From: Chitinasiproducens palmae
GTDB taxonomy: Bacteria; Pseudomonadota; Gammaproteobacteria; Burkholderiales; Burkholderiaceae
Direction: 5' to 3'
Length of the DNA: 64,000 bases
Assembly: GCF_900095735.1 (NCBI RefSeq)
Contig: NZ_FNLO01000003.1
Location: 372,001-436,000, forward strand
Both the position numbers and the translations under genes were made by a program. A model generated the notes under the pieces. That model was not told where the DNA came from and did not search any database. It saw only the letters and a list, made by a program, of their open reading frames with translations. Of this stretch, positions 25,375 to 34,417 are shown in pieces; positions within the stretch are counted from its first letter, which is position 1; each line of letters begins with the position of its first letter.

Positions 25375-27276
25375 TTACCCTGAGGCGAGCATGTGGACCG
25401 GCAGCACGCGGGGCGGACTGGCCAGTCGGAACAGCTTGCCATGTTCTAGACTGAGATTCGGATTGTAGTGAGGATCGGCGTCGAGCACGGTGCTCCAGCG
25501 CGCGCGCATCACCTGCGCCTCGCGCGCCAGACGCTGCGCGGCGGCGCCCGAATCGTCCCGCCCCCGGCTGGCCGATTCGTGGTGGTACAGCGGCACGTAT
25601 GGCACGAAGACGTTGTGCCAGCCCGCTGCCTGCAGTTTGAGACACAGATCGACGTCGTTGTACGCAATCTGCAACTGGGCCGCATCCATGCCGCCCACCT
25701 CCTGATACGCCGCCTTGCTCACCACCAGGCAGGCCGCGGTGACCGCCGCTACCCGTTGCGCCAGCAGCGCTCGCCCGAAGTAGCCGGGCGCGCCCTTCGG
25801 CAGCAGATGGTGCATGTGTGCGGCGATCGACTCGCCGGTCAACACGACACCGCCGTGCTGCAGGCGATCGTCAGGATAGCAGAGCGCTGCGCCCACCGCG
25901 CTGACGCCGGGCTGAGTCGCGTAACCGCACAACGTGTCGAGCCAGTCGCTGGCGGTCACTTCGATGTCGTTGTTCAGCAGGCACAGCAGGCTGCCCCGCG
26001 CGCATGCGACCGCGGCGTTGTTGAGCGCCGCGAAATTGAACGGCGCATCGATGCGCATGACCCGGACCGACTCGCGAGCCGCGTAGCCAGCCATCAATTC
26101 CAATGCGTCCGCGTCGGTCGAGCCGTTGTCGACGATGATCACTTCGAAAGGCACGCCGCGCGTGTGGGCGAACACGCTGTCGACGCACTGGCGCAGCAAC
26201 GGCGCGCGGTCGCGCGTCGGAATGATGATCGAGACCAGCGGCGGCGGCTCAGGCAACGCGTAACGGACTGCCAGCATCGACGCGCCGGCCTGCACCGCCT
26301 GCACGCTGGCGCGCACGCCGCGCCGCGCCAGGTGCTCGCGCACTGCGCGCAGCGCTGCGTCGACGACGTACGGCTTGGCGCCGACGGCGCGCGCCGTGCT
26401 TTCCCCGCTCAGGCGCCAGTGGTACAGCACGTGCGGGATATGAACGATTTGCGACGGTGCGACCCGCTCCGCGCAACGCAGTACCAGATCGAGATCCTGG
26501 CTGCCTTCGAAGCCGGTCCGGAAGCCACCGACCTCGCGCATCAACGCCGTTTCGATCACGCCGAGATGCGAGAACACGTTCTGTCCCAGAATCAGCACCG
26601 GGTCCCAGTCGGGCTTGAAGTACGGTTCGACGCGCTGGCCGTCGGCGGTGAGCTTGTCCTCGTCGCTGTAGAACAGCCGCGCGCCCGGATTACGCGCAGC
26701 GTACAACGCGATCATCGCAAGCGCGTGCGGCGCGAGTTCGTCGTCGTGGTCGAGCAAGGCGACGAAGCGGCCCGTGGCAAGCACAAGCGCGTCGTTGCTG
26801 GCGGCGCTGATGTGTCCGTTTTGGCTGCGATGCACCACCTTGATGCGTGAATCGCGTGCCGCGTAGCGATCCAACAGCGGCGCGACGTGCGGCGCGGTCG
26901 ACGCATCGTTGCACAGACACAGTTCCCAGTCGGAATAGCACTGCTCGCGGACCGATTCGATGGCGCGTCGCAGAAAGGCTTCGGGCGCATTGAACACCGG
27001 CACGATGACCGAGATCCGCGGCCGTTCGGGCAATGCCGACAGCGCCGTCTGCAACGCGGCGCGCCAAGGACCGTCGTGACGGTCGAAGCGCTCGACCCAC
27101 GCGTCGTAGTCGTCGGCGCCGGCCGCCCGCGCGGCGAGCTGGCGCATGCCGCGCCAGCCCTCGGCGCGCAGCTTGCGATACACGTCGCGGAGCAGCGCCA
27201 GCGGACCGCCCCGCGCGCGGCTCACTTGAGCGAGCGCGCGGAGCATGCGGGGCGCAGCCGAGAGCCGCCGTCTCAT
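25375..27276 (-). CDS. Tandem-domain glycosyltransferase family 2
   Basis: A 633-residue protein with two GT2 domains. Domain A (~87-330) has RISVIVPVFNAPEAF, LLDHDDELAPHAL (~176) and YSDEDKL. Domain B (~350-600) has LVSIIIPTRDRAPLL, IIVDNGSTDADAL, LCLLNNDIEVTA and IAYNDVDLCLKLQ. It resembles the C-terminal two-thirds of the neighbouring 1068-residue protein closely enough to suggest an old duplication. The start at 27276 follows the wzt stop by 4 bases. The longer frame back to 27405 is Arg-rich and overlaps wzt. It probably builds part of the ABC-exported O-polysaccharide; donor unknown. Confidence 0.88.
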   Translation of the reverse strand: MRRRLSAAPRMLRALAQVSRARGGPLALLRDVYRKLRAEGWRGMRQLAARAAGADDYDAWVERFDRHDGPWRAALQTALSALPERPRISVIVPVFNAPEAFLRRAIESVREQCYSDWELCLCNDASTAPHVAPLLDRYAARDSRIKVVHRSQNGHISAASNDALVLATGRFVALLDHDDELAPHALAMIALYAARNPGARLFYSDEDKLTADGQRVEPYFKPDWDPVLILGQNVFSHLGVIETALMREVGGFRTGFEGSQDLDLVLRCAERVAPSQIVHIPHVLYHWRLSGESTARAVGAKPYVVDAALRAVREHLARRGVRASVQAVQAGASMLAVRYALPEPPPLVSIIIPTRDRAPLLRQCVDSVFAHTRGVPFEVIIVDNGSTDADALELMAGYAARESVRVMRIDAPFNFAALNNAAVACARGSLLCLLNNDIEVTASDWLDTLCGYATQPGVSAVGAALCYPDDRLQHGGVVLTGESIAAHMHHLLPKGAPGYFGRALLAQRVAAVTAACLVVSKAAYQEVGGMDAAQLQIAYNDVDLCLKLQAAGWHNVFVPYVPLYHHESASRGRDDSGAAAQRLAREAQVMRARWSTVLDADPHYNPNLSLEHGKLFRLASPPRVLPVHMLASG

Positions 27277-27280
27277 CGGC

Positions 27281-28027
27281 TCAGACCTGTGCCTCGTACG
27301 CCGCGACGACGTCCTCGACCGGCCCGAACCCCCTGACCTTGCCGTGATCCATCCACAGCGCCTTGTTGCATACGCGGCGTATCTCGGAATTCGAGTGCAT
27401 CGCAAGCACGACGATCTCGGCGCGGCTGTGCAGGTCGTTCAAGCGGGCATTTGCCTTCGCCTGGAACGACGCGTCGCCGACGCCCATCACTTCGTCGAGC
27501 AGCAGGATCTGCGCATCCACCGCCGTCGAGACGGCAAAGGCCAGACGCACGCGCATGCCGCTCGAATAGGTGCGCAGCGGCAGATCGAGATAATCGCCGA
27601 GCTCGCAGAACTCGGCGATCTCCGCCGTCTTGCGCTTGATCTCGTCGCTGTGCATGCCCAGCAGCAGGCCGCGCAGGCGGATGTTCTGCATGCCGGTCGA
27701 GTTCTCGTCCATGCCCAGGCTGATGTCGAGCAGCGGCACCGTCTTGCCCTCGGTTCTGACCACGCCAGAGCTGGGTGTATAAATGCCGGCCATGGTACGC
27801 AGCAGCGTCGACTTGCCCGCGCCGTTGTGCCCGATCAGGCCGACCCGGTCGCCGCTGTCGAAACGCAGATCGACGTTGTCGAGCGCGCGCACGGTGATCA
27901 CACCGTCCTGATTCTCGGCGATCGCGTTGCGCCGGCCCAACCGCATCAGTTTCTTCTTGAGCGAGCGTCCCTGCACGTCGTAGATCGGCAGGTCGAGGGT
28001 CGCCCCCTTGAATTCGATGAATGCCAT
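27281..28027 (-). CDS. wzt: O-polysaccharide ABC transporter ATP-binding protein Wzt
   Basis: A 248-residue ATPase that, with Wzm, exports completed undecaprenyl-linked O-polysaccharide. Walker A is GHNGAGKST, the signature is YSSGMRVRLAF, Walker B is ILLLDEVMGVGD, and the switch His lies in VLAMHSN. The N-terminal SLKKKLMRLGRR segment is typical of polysaccharide/teichoic acid exporters. It lacks the C-terminal carbohydrate-binding domain found in Wzt proteins that recognise a capped chain end. GAGGA stands 5 bases before the ATG. It follows wzm by 25 bases. Confidence 0.95.
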   Translation of the reverse strand: MAFIEFKGATLDLPIYDVQGRSLKKKLMRLGRRNAIAENQDGVITVRALDNVDLRFDSGDRVGLIGHNGAGKSTLLRTMAGIYTPSSGVVRTEGKTVPLLDISLGMDENSTGMQNIRLRGLLLGMHSDEIKRKTAEIAEFCELGDYLDLPLRTYSSGMRVRLAFAVSTAVDAQILLLDEVMGVGDASFQAKANARLNDLHSRAEIVVLAMHSNSEIRRVCNKALWMDHGKVRGFGPVEDVVAAYEAQV

Positions 28028-28052
28028 GCTGTTCCTCGGACTCCTCTGCCGG

Positions 28053-28832
28053 TCAGACCCAGTACGGGATGCGCTTCGAGAACCGGCCGGTCATCGTCAG
28101 CGCGACGATCCAGCCGACCACCGCCATGCCGATCGTGACTTCCCAAGTGAGCGCGCTTGGAAACTGCCCGATCAGCGGCGCCCGCACCAGTTCGATCAGG
28201 TGCGCCAGCGGATTCCAATCGACGATGAACGAGAAACGGGTCAATGCGCTTGGCCGATAGATGATCGGCGTGACGTAGAACGCCACCTGGATCAACGCGG
28301 AAATGATTTGCGGCAGGTCGCGGAAGCGCGCCGAAAGCAGCCCGACGAGCATCGCCAGCCACAGCGCGTTGAGCAGATACAGCAGCAAGGCCGGGATGAA
28401 TACGGGCAGCGCTGTCCAGTCCTTCACGCCGAAGACGACGAGCAACAGCAGCACGATCACGAAGTTGTGCGCGAGCACCACCAGATTGCGCCATACCACT
28501 TGCAGGATGTAGATCAGGCGTGGCGTCGCCGCCTGCCGGATGTAGGTGCCGCTGTTGATGTACGCCAGGCTGCCTTCCTGCACGGTCTGCGCGAACATGC
28601 TCCACATCACCAGGCTGACCGAGAGAAACGGCAGGTAATCGCTCATCTTCTGGCCGAACAACGTGCCATACACGACGCCGATCGAACCGATCATCACGCC
28701 CATGCTGATCGTCAGCCAGAACGGCCCGACCCGCGAGCGGGCATAACGCTGCCGGATTTCCAGCCAGCCCAGCAACGCCCACAGGCGCCAGAGCTTCGCG
28801 CTCCGCACCAAATCGTTTACACCTGCAAACAA
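28053..28832 (-). CDS. wzm: O-polysaccharide ABC transporter permease Wzm
   Basis: A 259-residue ABC-2 type permease with six predicted membrane spans. The N-terminal amphipathic stretch LGWLEIRQRYARSRVGPFW is the hallmark of Wzm/TagG proteins. Membrane segments include MGVMIGSIGVVYGTLFG and LVVLAHNFVIVLLLLVVFG. NPLAHLIELVRAPLIG is the conserved late loop. The first codon is TTG at 28830-28832, supported by GAGGG 4 bases upstream. It pairs with wzt directly downstream. Confidence 0.94.
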   Translation of the reverse strand: MFAGVNDLVRSAKLWRLWALLGWLEIRQRYARSRVGPFWLTISMGVMIGSIGVVYGTLFGQKMSDYLPFLSVSLVMWSMFAQTVQEGSLAYINSGTYIRQAATPRLIYILQVVWRNLVVLAHNFVIVLLLLVVFGVKDWTALPVFIPALLLYLLNALWLAMLVGLLSARFRDLPQIISALIQVAFYVTPIIYRPSALTRFSFIVDWNPLAHLIELVRAPLIGQFPSALTWEVTIGMAVVGWIVALTMTGRFSKRIPYWV

Positions 28833-28850
28833 GGGACCCTCACTATCTTT

Positions 28851-29771
28851 TTAAGTATCGTCCGACCGCGTGGCACGCACCGGCATCGGCCCGCTGCGCC
28901 CTCTCAGGCCATCGCAGATGCCCCGCAGCGCGCTTGTCACATGCGCGCTGCGGGGCCTCAGCCATATGCCGTAGATCACCAGGCGGGCCGGCATCTTGAG
29001 CAACTCGTTACACTTCCACGCGGCCGGCATGTAGGCGCGCCGGATGAGCGCGACCGCGTTGCGAAACAAATAATAGTGGCGTACCGGACCGTGGCTCGGA
29101 TACCGGCGCCCCAGCACGCGGATCGGCTCGCCGCCGAGCGCGTGCGCCAGACGCAGCCATGGCGCGCCCAGCACCGCGTAGCCGGCCCGGCGCGCGCGCA
29201 CACACCACTCGACGTCGACGAAATCGATGAACAACCCTTCGTCCATCTCACCGATGTCGGTCCATGCGTGCAGATTCACACACGAACCCGACGTAATCAG
29301 GAAATCGATCTCGACCAGCTCGCTTCCTTCCGCCGGCACGCGCTGCAGCCGCGGAAAACCGAAGCGGACGAATGGCGCGACGCCGCCGAGACGCGCGTCC
29401 TCGTAGGCGGGCCCGACGACCGCCACCCGGCGCCCTGCCGCGCGCGCGTCTGACAGTGCCGCCACGAGCCCGCGCCACAATGCAGCCGAGGGCTCGCTGT
29501 CCTGGTCGAACAGCAGCGCCGCGTCGCACGCCAGTGCCCGCAGCTGCGCCACGCCCTGGTTCAACGCCGTGGCGATCCCCAGGTTGGCGGCGTTGCCAAT
29601 GTAGTGCACGTCGGCGGCCAGACCCAACTCCGCCGCGCTGGCACGGCGTGGCGTGTTATCGACCACTGCACAGGGGCCGAGCGTCGCATACCGGTTCGCG
29701 CGTGCCACGCACGCCGGGTCCGGATGAAAGAACACGACGACCGTGCCGCAGCCTGGGGAGAGAGACGCCAC
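28851..29771 (-). CDS. Glycosyltransferase family 2, rhamnosyltransferase-like
   Basis: A 306-residue GT-A enzyme. It begins with GTVVVFFHPDPACVARANR and has NAANLGIATALNQGV and ALLFDQDSEPSA (the DxD equivalent). FLITSGSCVNLHAWTDIG and DEGLFIDFVDVEWCVRARRAG follow, the block order of RfbF/RgpF-group rhamnosyltransferases. The first codon is GTG at 29771. The gene lies between hldA (35 bases) and wzm (18 bases), four genes after the dTDP-rhamnose genes, which fits a rhamnosyl donor. Confidence 0.86.
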   Translation of the reverse strand: MASLSPGCGTVVVFFHPDPACVARANRYATLGPCAVVDNTPRRASAAELGLAADVHYIGNAANLGIATALNQGVAQLRALACDAALLFDQDSEPSAALWRGLVAALSDARAAGRRVAVVGPAYEDARLGGVAPFVRFGFPRLQRVPAEGSELVEIDFLITSGSCVNLHAWTDIGEMDEGLFIDFVDVEWCVRARRAGYAVLGAPWLRLAHALGGEPIRVLGRRYPSHGPVRHYYLFRNAVALIRRAYMPAAWKCNELLKMPARLVIYGIWLRPRSAHVTSALRGICDGLRGRSGPMPVRATRSDDT

Positions 29772-29806
29772 CGTGTGTCAGTGCCTTCGGCCAAGCCGCT
29801 GATGCG

Positions 29807-30805
29807 TCATGCTTGCACCCGGTGCGCCGCGACCAGTTCGTCGTAGCCGACCGGCACGGTGCCGAGCTTGCCGACCACCACGCCCGCGGCACGGTTCGCA
29901 TGGACCACCGCTTCGAGCAGCGGCACGCCGGCACCGACCATCGCGGCCATCGTCGCGATCACGGTATCGCCCGCACCCGACACGTCGAAGACGTCGCGCG
30001 CCTCGGTGGGTACATGGACGGTGCCGCGGTCGTCGAACAGCGTCATGCCTTCCTCCGAGCGGGTCAACAGCAGCGCGCCGATCGACAAGTCACGTCGCAG
30101 CGTGTCGACCCGAGCGTGCAGCGCCGCCTCGCTGGACCAGCCACCGATCACGTCCCGCAATTCCTTGCGGTTCGGCGTGATCAGCGTCGCGCCGCGATAG
30201 CGCCGCCAGTCCACGCCCTTCGGATCGACCATCACCGGCCTGCCGCGGGCGCGCGCGCCCGCGATCATCTGTTCGACATGCGCCAGGCCGCCTTTCGCGT
30301 AGTCCGACAACAGCAGGACCTGGTGCGTGTCGATCAGCGCCTCGAACTGCCCGAGCGCCGCGCGCAGGATTTCCTTCGCAGGCGGCTCCTCGAAGTCGAT
30401 GCGCAGCAAATGTTGATGGCGTGCCATCACGCGCAGCTTCACGATCGTCGCGATCGACGGATCGCGATGCGGATGCGCCTCCACCCGGCTGGCCGACAAC
30501 AGCGCGAGTAGCCGCTCGCCCGCCTCATCGGTTCCCACCACACAGAGCAGCGATGCATGCGCACAGAGCCCGGCGACGTTGGCCGCGACATTGGCCGCGC
30601 CTCCCAGGCGTTCCTCGACCCGCTGCGCGTGCAGCACCGGCACCGGCGCCTCCGGCGAGATGCGATCGACCGTGCCGAACCAGTACCGGTCGAGGATCAC
30701 GTCGCCGACCACCAGCACCCGCGCGGCGGCGAGACGCTCGCGCGCTACCGGCGCGACGGACATCGGGCCCGGCATGGCGGCAAGGGGCGACGATGAGGTT
30801 GGCAT
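29807..30805 (-). CDS. hldA: D-glycero-beta-D-manno-heptose-7-phosphate kinase
   Basis: A 332-residue PfkB-family kinase equal to the N-terminal half of E. coli HldE. It makes heptose-1,7-bisphosphate for ADP-heptose, the donor used by WaaC. Blocks are VGDVILDRYWFG, RISPEAPVPV, RLGGAANVAANVA, VDPKGVDWRRYRG, TPNRKEL, and DVSGAGDTVIATMA with the catalytic Asp. No nucleotidyltransferase domain follows, so the adenylyltransferase must be encoded separately elsewhere. The first 14 residues may not be translated; an ATG at 30763 (MSVAPVARERL) also fits. It lies 28 bases downstream of rfbD. Confidence 0.92.
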   Translation of the reverse strand: MPTSSSPLAAMPGPMSVAPVARERLAAARVLVVGDVILDRYWFGTVDRISPEAPVPVLHAQRVEERLGGAANVAANVAGLCAHASLLCVVGTDEAGERLLALLSASRVEAHPHRDPSIATIVKLRVMARHQHLLRIDFEEPPAKEILRAALGQFEALIDTHQVLLLSDYAKGGLAHVEQMIAGARARGRPVMVDPKGVDWRRYRGATLITPNRKELRDVIGGWSSEAALHARVDTLRRDLSIGALLLTRSEEGMTLFDDRGTVHVPTEARDVFDVSGAGDTVIATMAAMVGAGVPLLEAVVHANRAAGVVVGKLGTVPVGYDELVAAHRVQA

Positions 30806-30833
30806 GGGCGTGGCGGCTGCGAGCGGGCAGCGT

Positions 30834-31739
30834 TCAGTGCGCGACGCACAGCTTCAGCGCATCCCGCCAATCGGGCGGCACCAGTCCAAATACCTGTTCC
30901 AGCTTGTCGAGGCACATGCGCGAATTGGCCGGACGCGCCGCCGGCGTCGGGTAGGACGCGGCGGGAATCGCGTCGACCACCGGCTTGCGCGGCAAGGCCG
31001 CGTCGTCGAAGATCGCCTCGGCGAAGCCATGCCACGACGTCGCCCCGCTCGCGCACAGATGGTAGACACCGGAGCGCTGCTGCCACCACTGCTGCCGCGC
31101 CTGTGCCTCTCGCGAATCGCCGCGAGACTGAGCGACGATATACGCGGTCAACTCCGCGATCGTCCTGCTCCAGGTCGGCGCGCCGAATTGATCGGCAACC
31201 ACCGACAGGCGGTCACGCTGTTCGCCGAGCCGCAGCATCGTCAGCAGGAAATTCTTGCCCCGCGTGCCGTACACCCAACTGGTGCGCAGAATCAGATGCG
31301 CACAGCCGGAGGCCGCGATCGCGCGCTCGCCGGCCAGCTTGCTCGCCCCGTAGACGTTGCGTGGATCCGTTGTGTCGTCTTCCCGATACGCGCCTGTCTT
31401 TTCACCGTTGAATACATAGTCGGTCGAATAGTGGAGCAAGGCTGCGCCCAGCCGTGCCGCTTCCTCGGCCAGCATCGCCGGTGCTTCGGCATTGAGGCGC
31501 ATCGCGAGCGCGCGCTCCTCCTCGGCCTTGTCGACCGCGGTGTAGGCGGCGGGGTTCACGATCAGCGTCGGCTTGATGTCGCGCACCACCTGCCGGGCAC
31601 GCTCGACGTCGGCGAGATCCAGCAACGCGCGGTCGGCCTGGATCACCTCGCCCAGCCCCTGCAGGCTACGCGCCAATTCGTGGCCGACCTGTCCGTTGAC
31701 ACCGGTCAGCAGGATGATTTCGCGAGGACGCGCAGACAT
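30834..31739 (-). CDS. rfbD: dTDP-4-dehydrorhamnose reductase
   Basis: A 301-residue SDR enzyme catalysing the last step to dTDP-L-rhamnose. LLTGVNGQVGHELAR is the NAD(P)H loop. YSTDYVFNGEKTGAYREDD and VYGASKLAGER carry the catalytic Thr/Tyr-x3-Lys. LRTSWVYGTRGKNFL is diagnostic. GGGAG lies about 8 bases before the ATG. The order rfbB-A-C-D is conserved, and rfbC ends 15 bases upstream. Confidence 0.97.
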   Translation of the reverse strand: MSARPREIILLTGVNGQVGHELARSLQGLGEVIQADRALLDLADVERARQVVRDIKPTLIVNPAAYTAVDKAEEERALAMRLNAEAPAMLAEEAARLGAALLHYSTDYVFNGEKTGAYREDDTTDPRNVYGASKLAGERAIAASGCAHLILRTSWVYGTRGKNFLLTMLRLGEQRDRLSVVADQFGAPTWSRTIAELTAYIVAQSRGDSREAQARQQWWQQRSGVYHLCASGATSWHGFAEAIFDDAALPRKPVVDAIPAASYPTPAARPANSRMCLDKLEQVFGLVPPDWRDALKLCVAH

Positions 31740-31754
31740 CCGGAGTCTCCCAAG

Positions 31755-32306
31755 TCAGTCGAAAAGCTCGGCGTCGCCGAGCGTCTTGCCAGCTGCGTCC
31801 TTGGCGGCGACCAGCGGCTCGCCGTCGATCGGCCAGTCGATGCCAATTGCCGGATCGTTCCAGACGAGGCTGCGCTCGAACGCGGGGAACCAGTAATCGG
31901 TCGTCTTGTACAGGAACTCGGCCGAGTCGCTGGTCACCACGAAACCGTGCGCGAACCCGGGCGGCACCCACAATTGACGCTTGTTGTCGGCGCTCAATTC
32001 AACGCCGACCCATTGGCCGAAGGTCGGCGAGCTGCGCCGCACATCGACCGCGACGTCGAACACGGCGCCCTGCACGACGCGCACCAGCTTGCCCTGCGCG
32101 TGCTGAATCTGATAGTGCAGCCCGCGCAGCACGCCCTTCGCGGAGCGCGAGTGGTTGTCCTGCACGAATTCGACATGGCTGCCGATCGCCTCGTCGAATT
32201 CGCGGCTGTTGAAGCTCTCGAAGAAGAAGCCGCGCGCGTCGCCAAACACCTTGGGTTCGACGATCTTGACCCCGGGCAGCGCCGTGTCGGTTACTTGGAT
32301 GGCCAT
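31755..32306 (-). CDS. rfbC: dTDP-4-dehydrorhamnose 3,5-epimerase
   Basis: A 183-residue cupin enzyme. [33 protein letters not shown] (catalytic His) and [18 protein letters not shown] are seen. [13 protein letters not shown] and FLYKTTDYW (catalytic Tyr) follow in the family order. The ATG at 32306 lies inside the end of rfbA (16-base overlap), preferred over a far-upstream ATG that would overlap rfbA by more than 140 bases. Third step of dTDP-L-rhamnose synthesis. Confidence 0.97.
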   Translation of the reverse strand: MAIQVTDTALPGVKIVEPKVFGDARGFFFESFNSREFDEAIGSHVEFVQDNHSRSAKGVLRGLHYQIQHAQGKLVRVVQGAVFDVAVDVRRSSPTFGQWVGVELSADNKRQLWVPPGFAHGFVVTSDSAEFLYKTTDYWFPAFERSLVWNDPAIGIDWPIDGEPLVAAKDAAGKTLGDAELFD

Positions 32307-33184
32307 GCGACTTGATCGGTGAGAAGAGCCTTCAGATAGCGGCCGTAGGCGTTCTTGCCCAGGCGCGCGGCGAGCGTTTCGACTTCGGCGGGTCCGATCC
32401 AGCCGAGACGGAAAGCGATTTCCTCTGGGCAACTGACCATCAAGCCCTGGCGCTTCTGCAGCGTCGCGATGAACACCGCCGCGTCGGCGAGCGAATCGTG
32501 CGTGCCGGTGTCGAGCCAGGCGAAACCCCGTCCCATGATCTCAACGTCGAGCGCGCCCTGAGTCAGGTAGCGCGAGTTCACGTCGGTGATTTCGAGTTCG
32601 CCGCGCGCCGACGGCTCGATGTCGCGCGCGATGTCGCAGACCTGGTTGTCGTAGAAGTACAGGCCGGTGACCGCGTAGTTCGAGCGCGGCTTGGCCGGTT
32701 TCTCTTCGATCGACAACGCCTTGAACGCGTCGTCGAACTCGACCACGCCATAGCGCTCCGGATCGTGCACGTGATACGCGAACACGGTGGCGCCCTGCTC
32801 GCGCTGGTCGGCACGCTGCAACTGCTTGAACAGGTCGTGGCCGTAGAAGATGTTGTCGCCAAGGATCAGCGCCGACGGATCGTTGCCGATGAACTCACGC
32901 CCGATCAGGAAGGCCTGCGCGAGCCCGTCCGGCGACGGCTGCACCGCGTACTGCAACGAGATGCCCCACTGGCTGCCGTCGCCGAGCAACGACTGGAAGC
33001 GCGGCGTGTCCTCCGGCGTCGAGATGATCAGGATGTCCCGGATACCCGCGATCATCAGCGTCGACAGCGGATAGTAGATCATCGGCTTGTCGTACACCGG
33101 CAGCAGCTGCTTCGAGACCGCCTGCGTCAGCGGGTACAGGCGCGTGCCGGAGCCGCCCGCGAGAATGATGCCCTTGCGTGCCAT
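32291..33184 (-). CDS. rfbA: Glucose-1-phosphate thymidylyltransferase
   Basis: A 297-residue nucleotidyltransferase making dTDP-glucose from dTTP and glucose-1-[18 protein letters not shown] is the nucleotide-binding loop. [27 protein letters not shown] (metal Asp) and [20 protein letters not shown] are characteristic, and [11 protein letters not shown] closes the active site. It starts 6 bases after the rfbB stop and overlaps rfbC by 16 bases. Glucose-1-P can come from the ManB-type mutase encoded at 6456-7850. Confidence 0.98.
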   Translation of the reverse strand: MARKGIILAGGSGTRLYPLTQAVSKQLLPVYDKPMIYYPLSTLMIAGIRDILIISTPEDTPRFQSLLGDGSQWGISLQYAVQPSPDGLAQAFLIGREFIGNDPSALILGDNIFYGHDLFKQLQRADQREQGATVFAYHVHDPERYGVVEFDDAFKALSIEEKPAKPRSNYAVTGLYFYDNQVCDIARDIEPSARGELEITDVNSRYLTQGALDVEIMGRGFAWLDTGTHDSLADAAVFIATLQKRQGLMVSCPEEIAFRLGWIGPAEVETLAARLGKNAYGRYLKALLTDQVAWPSK

Positions 33185-33190
33185 GGTCGC

Positions 33191-34249
33191 TCAGCGCTCC
33201 TGGTAATTGGTCTCGACCCACTTCAGATAGTCGCCCGACATCACGTCCGCCACCCATTCCTGGTTGGCGAGATACCAGTCGACGGTCGCCGCGAAGCCGG
33301 TCTGGAAGGTCTGCGCCGGGCGCCAGCCGAGCTCGCGCTCGATCTTGCGGGCATCGATCGCATAACGACGGTCATGGCCCGGCCGGTCGGTCACGAAGGT
33401 GATCTGGTCGCGGTAGCTGCCCTGCGCCTTCGGTCGACGCGCCTGCAGCAGGTCGCACAACAGGTGCACGACGTCGAGATTGCTCTGCTCGTTCCAGCCG
33501 CCCACGTTGTACACCTCGCCGGGCTTGCCGCGCGCGAGCACTTCGCGAATCGCCGCGCAATGGTCGCCGACGTATAGCCAGTCGCGCACATTGCTGCCGT
33601 CGCCGTAGATCGGCAGCGGCTTGCCGGCCAGCGCATTGGCGATCGTCAACGGGATCAGCTTTTCGGGGAACTGATACGGACCGTAGTTGTTCGAGCAGTT
33701 GGTGGTGAGCACCGGCAGCCCGTAGGTATGGAAATACGCGCGCGCCAGGTGATCCGACCCCGCCTTGCTCGCGGAATACGGACTATTGGGCTGATACGGG
33801 GTCGTTTCGCTGAACGGCGGGTCCGCTGGCTCGAGGGAACCGTAGACTTCGTCGGTCGACACGTGCAGGAACCGGAATGCGCGCCGCTCATCGTCGGGCA
33901 GGCCCTGCCAGTATTGGCGCGCCGCCTCGAGCATCGTGAAGGTACCGACCACATTGGTCTGGACGAAGGCGCCCGGGCCATGGATCGAGCGGTCCACATG
34001 GCTTTCCGCGGCAAAATGCACCACCGCGCGCGGCTTGTGCTGCTCGAACAGCGCCTGGACCGCCGCAGCGTCGCAAATATCCGTGCGCGAGAAGATGTGG
34101 CGCGCATCGCCCTGCAACGACCGCAAAGTACCGAGGTTGCCGGCGTAGGTCAGCTTGTCGACGTTGACGATGGGTTCGTCATTCGACTTGAACCAGTCGA
34201 GCACGAAGTTCGCGCCGATGAAACCGGCACCGCCTGTGAGCAAAAGCAT
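33191..34249 (-). CDS. rfbB: dTDP-glucose 4,6-dehydratase
   Basis: A 352-residue SDR dehydratase, first committed step of dTDP-rhamnose synthesis. [15 protein letters not shown] is the NAD loop. [25 protein letters not shown] (catalytic Thr-Asp-Glu) and [11 protein letters not shown] (Tyr-x3-Lys) follow. [15 protein letters not shown] and [11 protein letters not shown] are diagnostic. The ATG at 34249 leaves only three residues before the first strand, the normal position; the longer frame to 34321 enters the promoter region. It is the first gene of the long minus-strand O-polysaccharide run. Confidence 0.98.
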   Translation of the reverse strand: MLLLTGGAGFIGANFVLDWFKSNDEPIVNVDKLTYAGNLGTLRSLQGDARHIFSRTDICDAAAVQALFEQHKPRAVVHFAAESHVDRSIHGPGAFVQTNVVGTFTMLEAARQYWQGLPDDERRAFRFLHVSTDEVYGSLEPADPPFSETTPYQPNSPYSASKAGSDHLARAYFHTYGLPVLTTNCSNNYGPYQFPEKLIPLTIANALAGKPLPIYGDGSNVRDWLYVGDHCAAIREVLARGKPGEVYNVGGWNEQSNLDVVHLLCDLLQARRPKAQGSYRDQITFVTDRPGHDRRYAIDARKIERELGWRPAQTFQTGFAATVDWYLANQEWVADVMSGDYLKWVETNYQER

Positions 34250-34319
34250 GGAATTCCTCGGGTAACGGAGCGCCGACGAGAATGGGGCGGCTCCCCCTCC
34301 TCGACAGAAACGACCCGAC

Positions 34320-34325
34320 ATTATA
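34320..34325 (-). promoter_or_regulatory. Candidate -10 box for the rfb/O-polysaccharide run
   Basis: On the minus strand this reads TATAAT inside CATATATAATGTCGGG, the only AT-rich patch in the 168-base gap before rfbB. No strong -35 hexamer is evident 17 bases upstream. The distance of about 70 bases to the rfbB ATG is reasonable. It would drive rfbB and, by gene spacing, possibly the whole run to wbiI. Confidence 0.4.
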
Positions 34326-34417
34326 TATGCGCCGGCCTGGCGGCACGACGAACAGGCGGCGGGCGTAAGAAGCGGTAACGGACTACCGCCGCGCCGGACT
34401 GTCCGGACCGGGCGATG

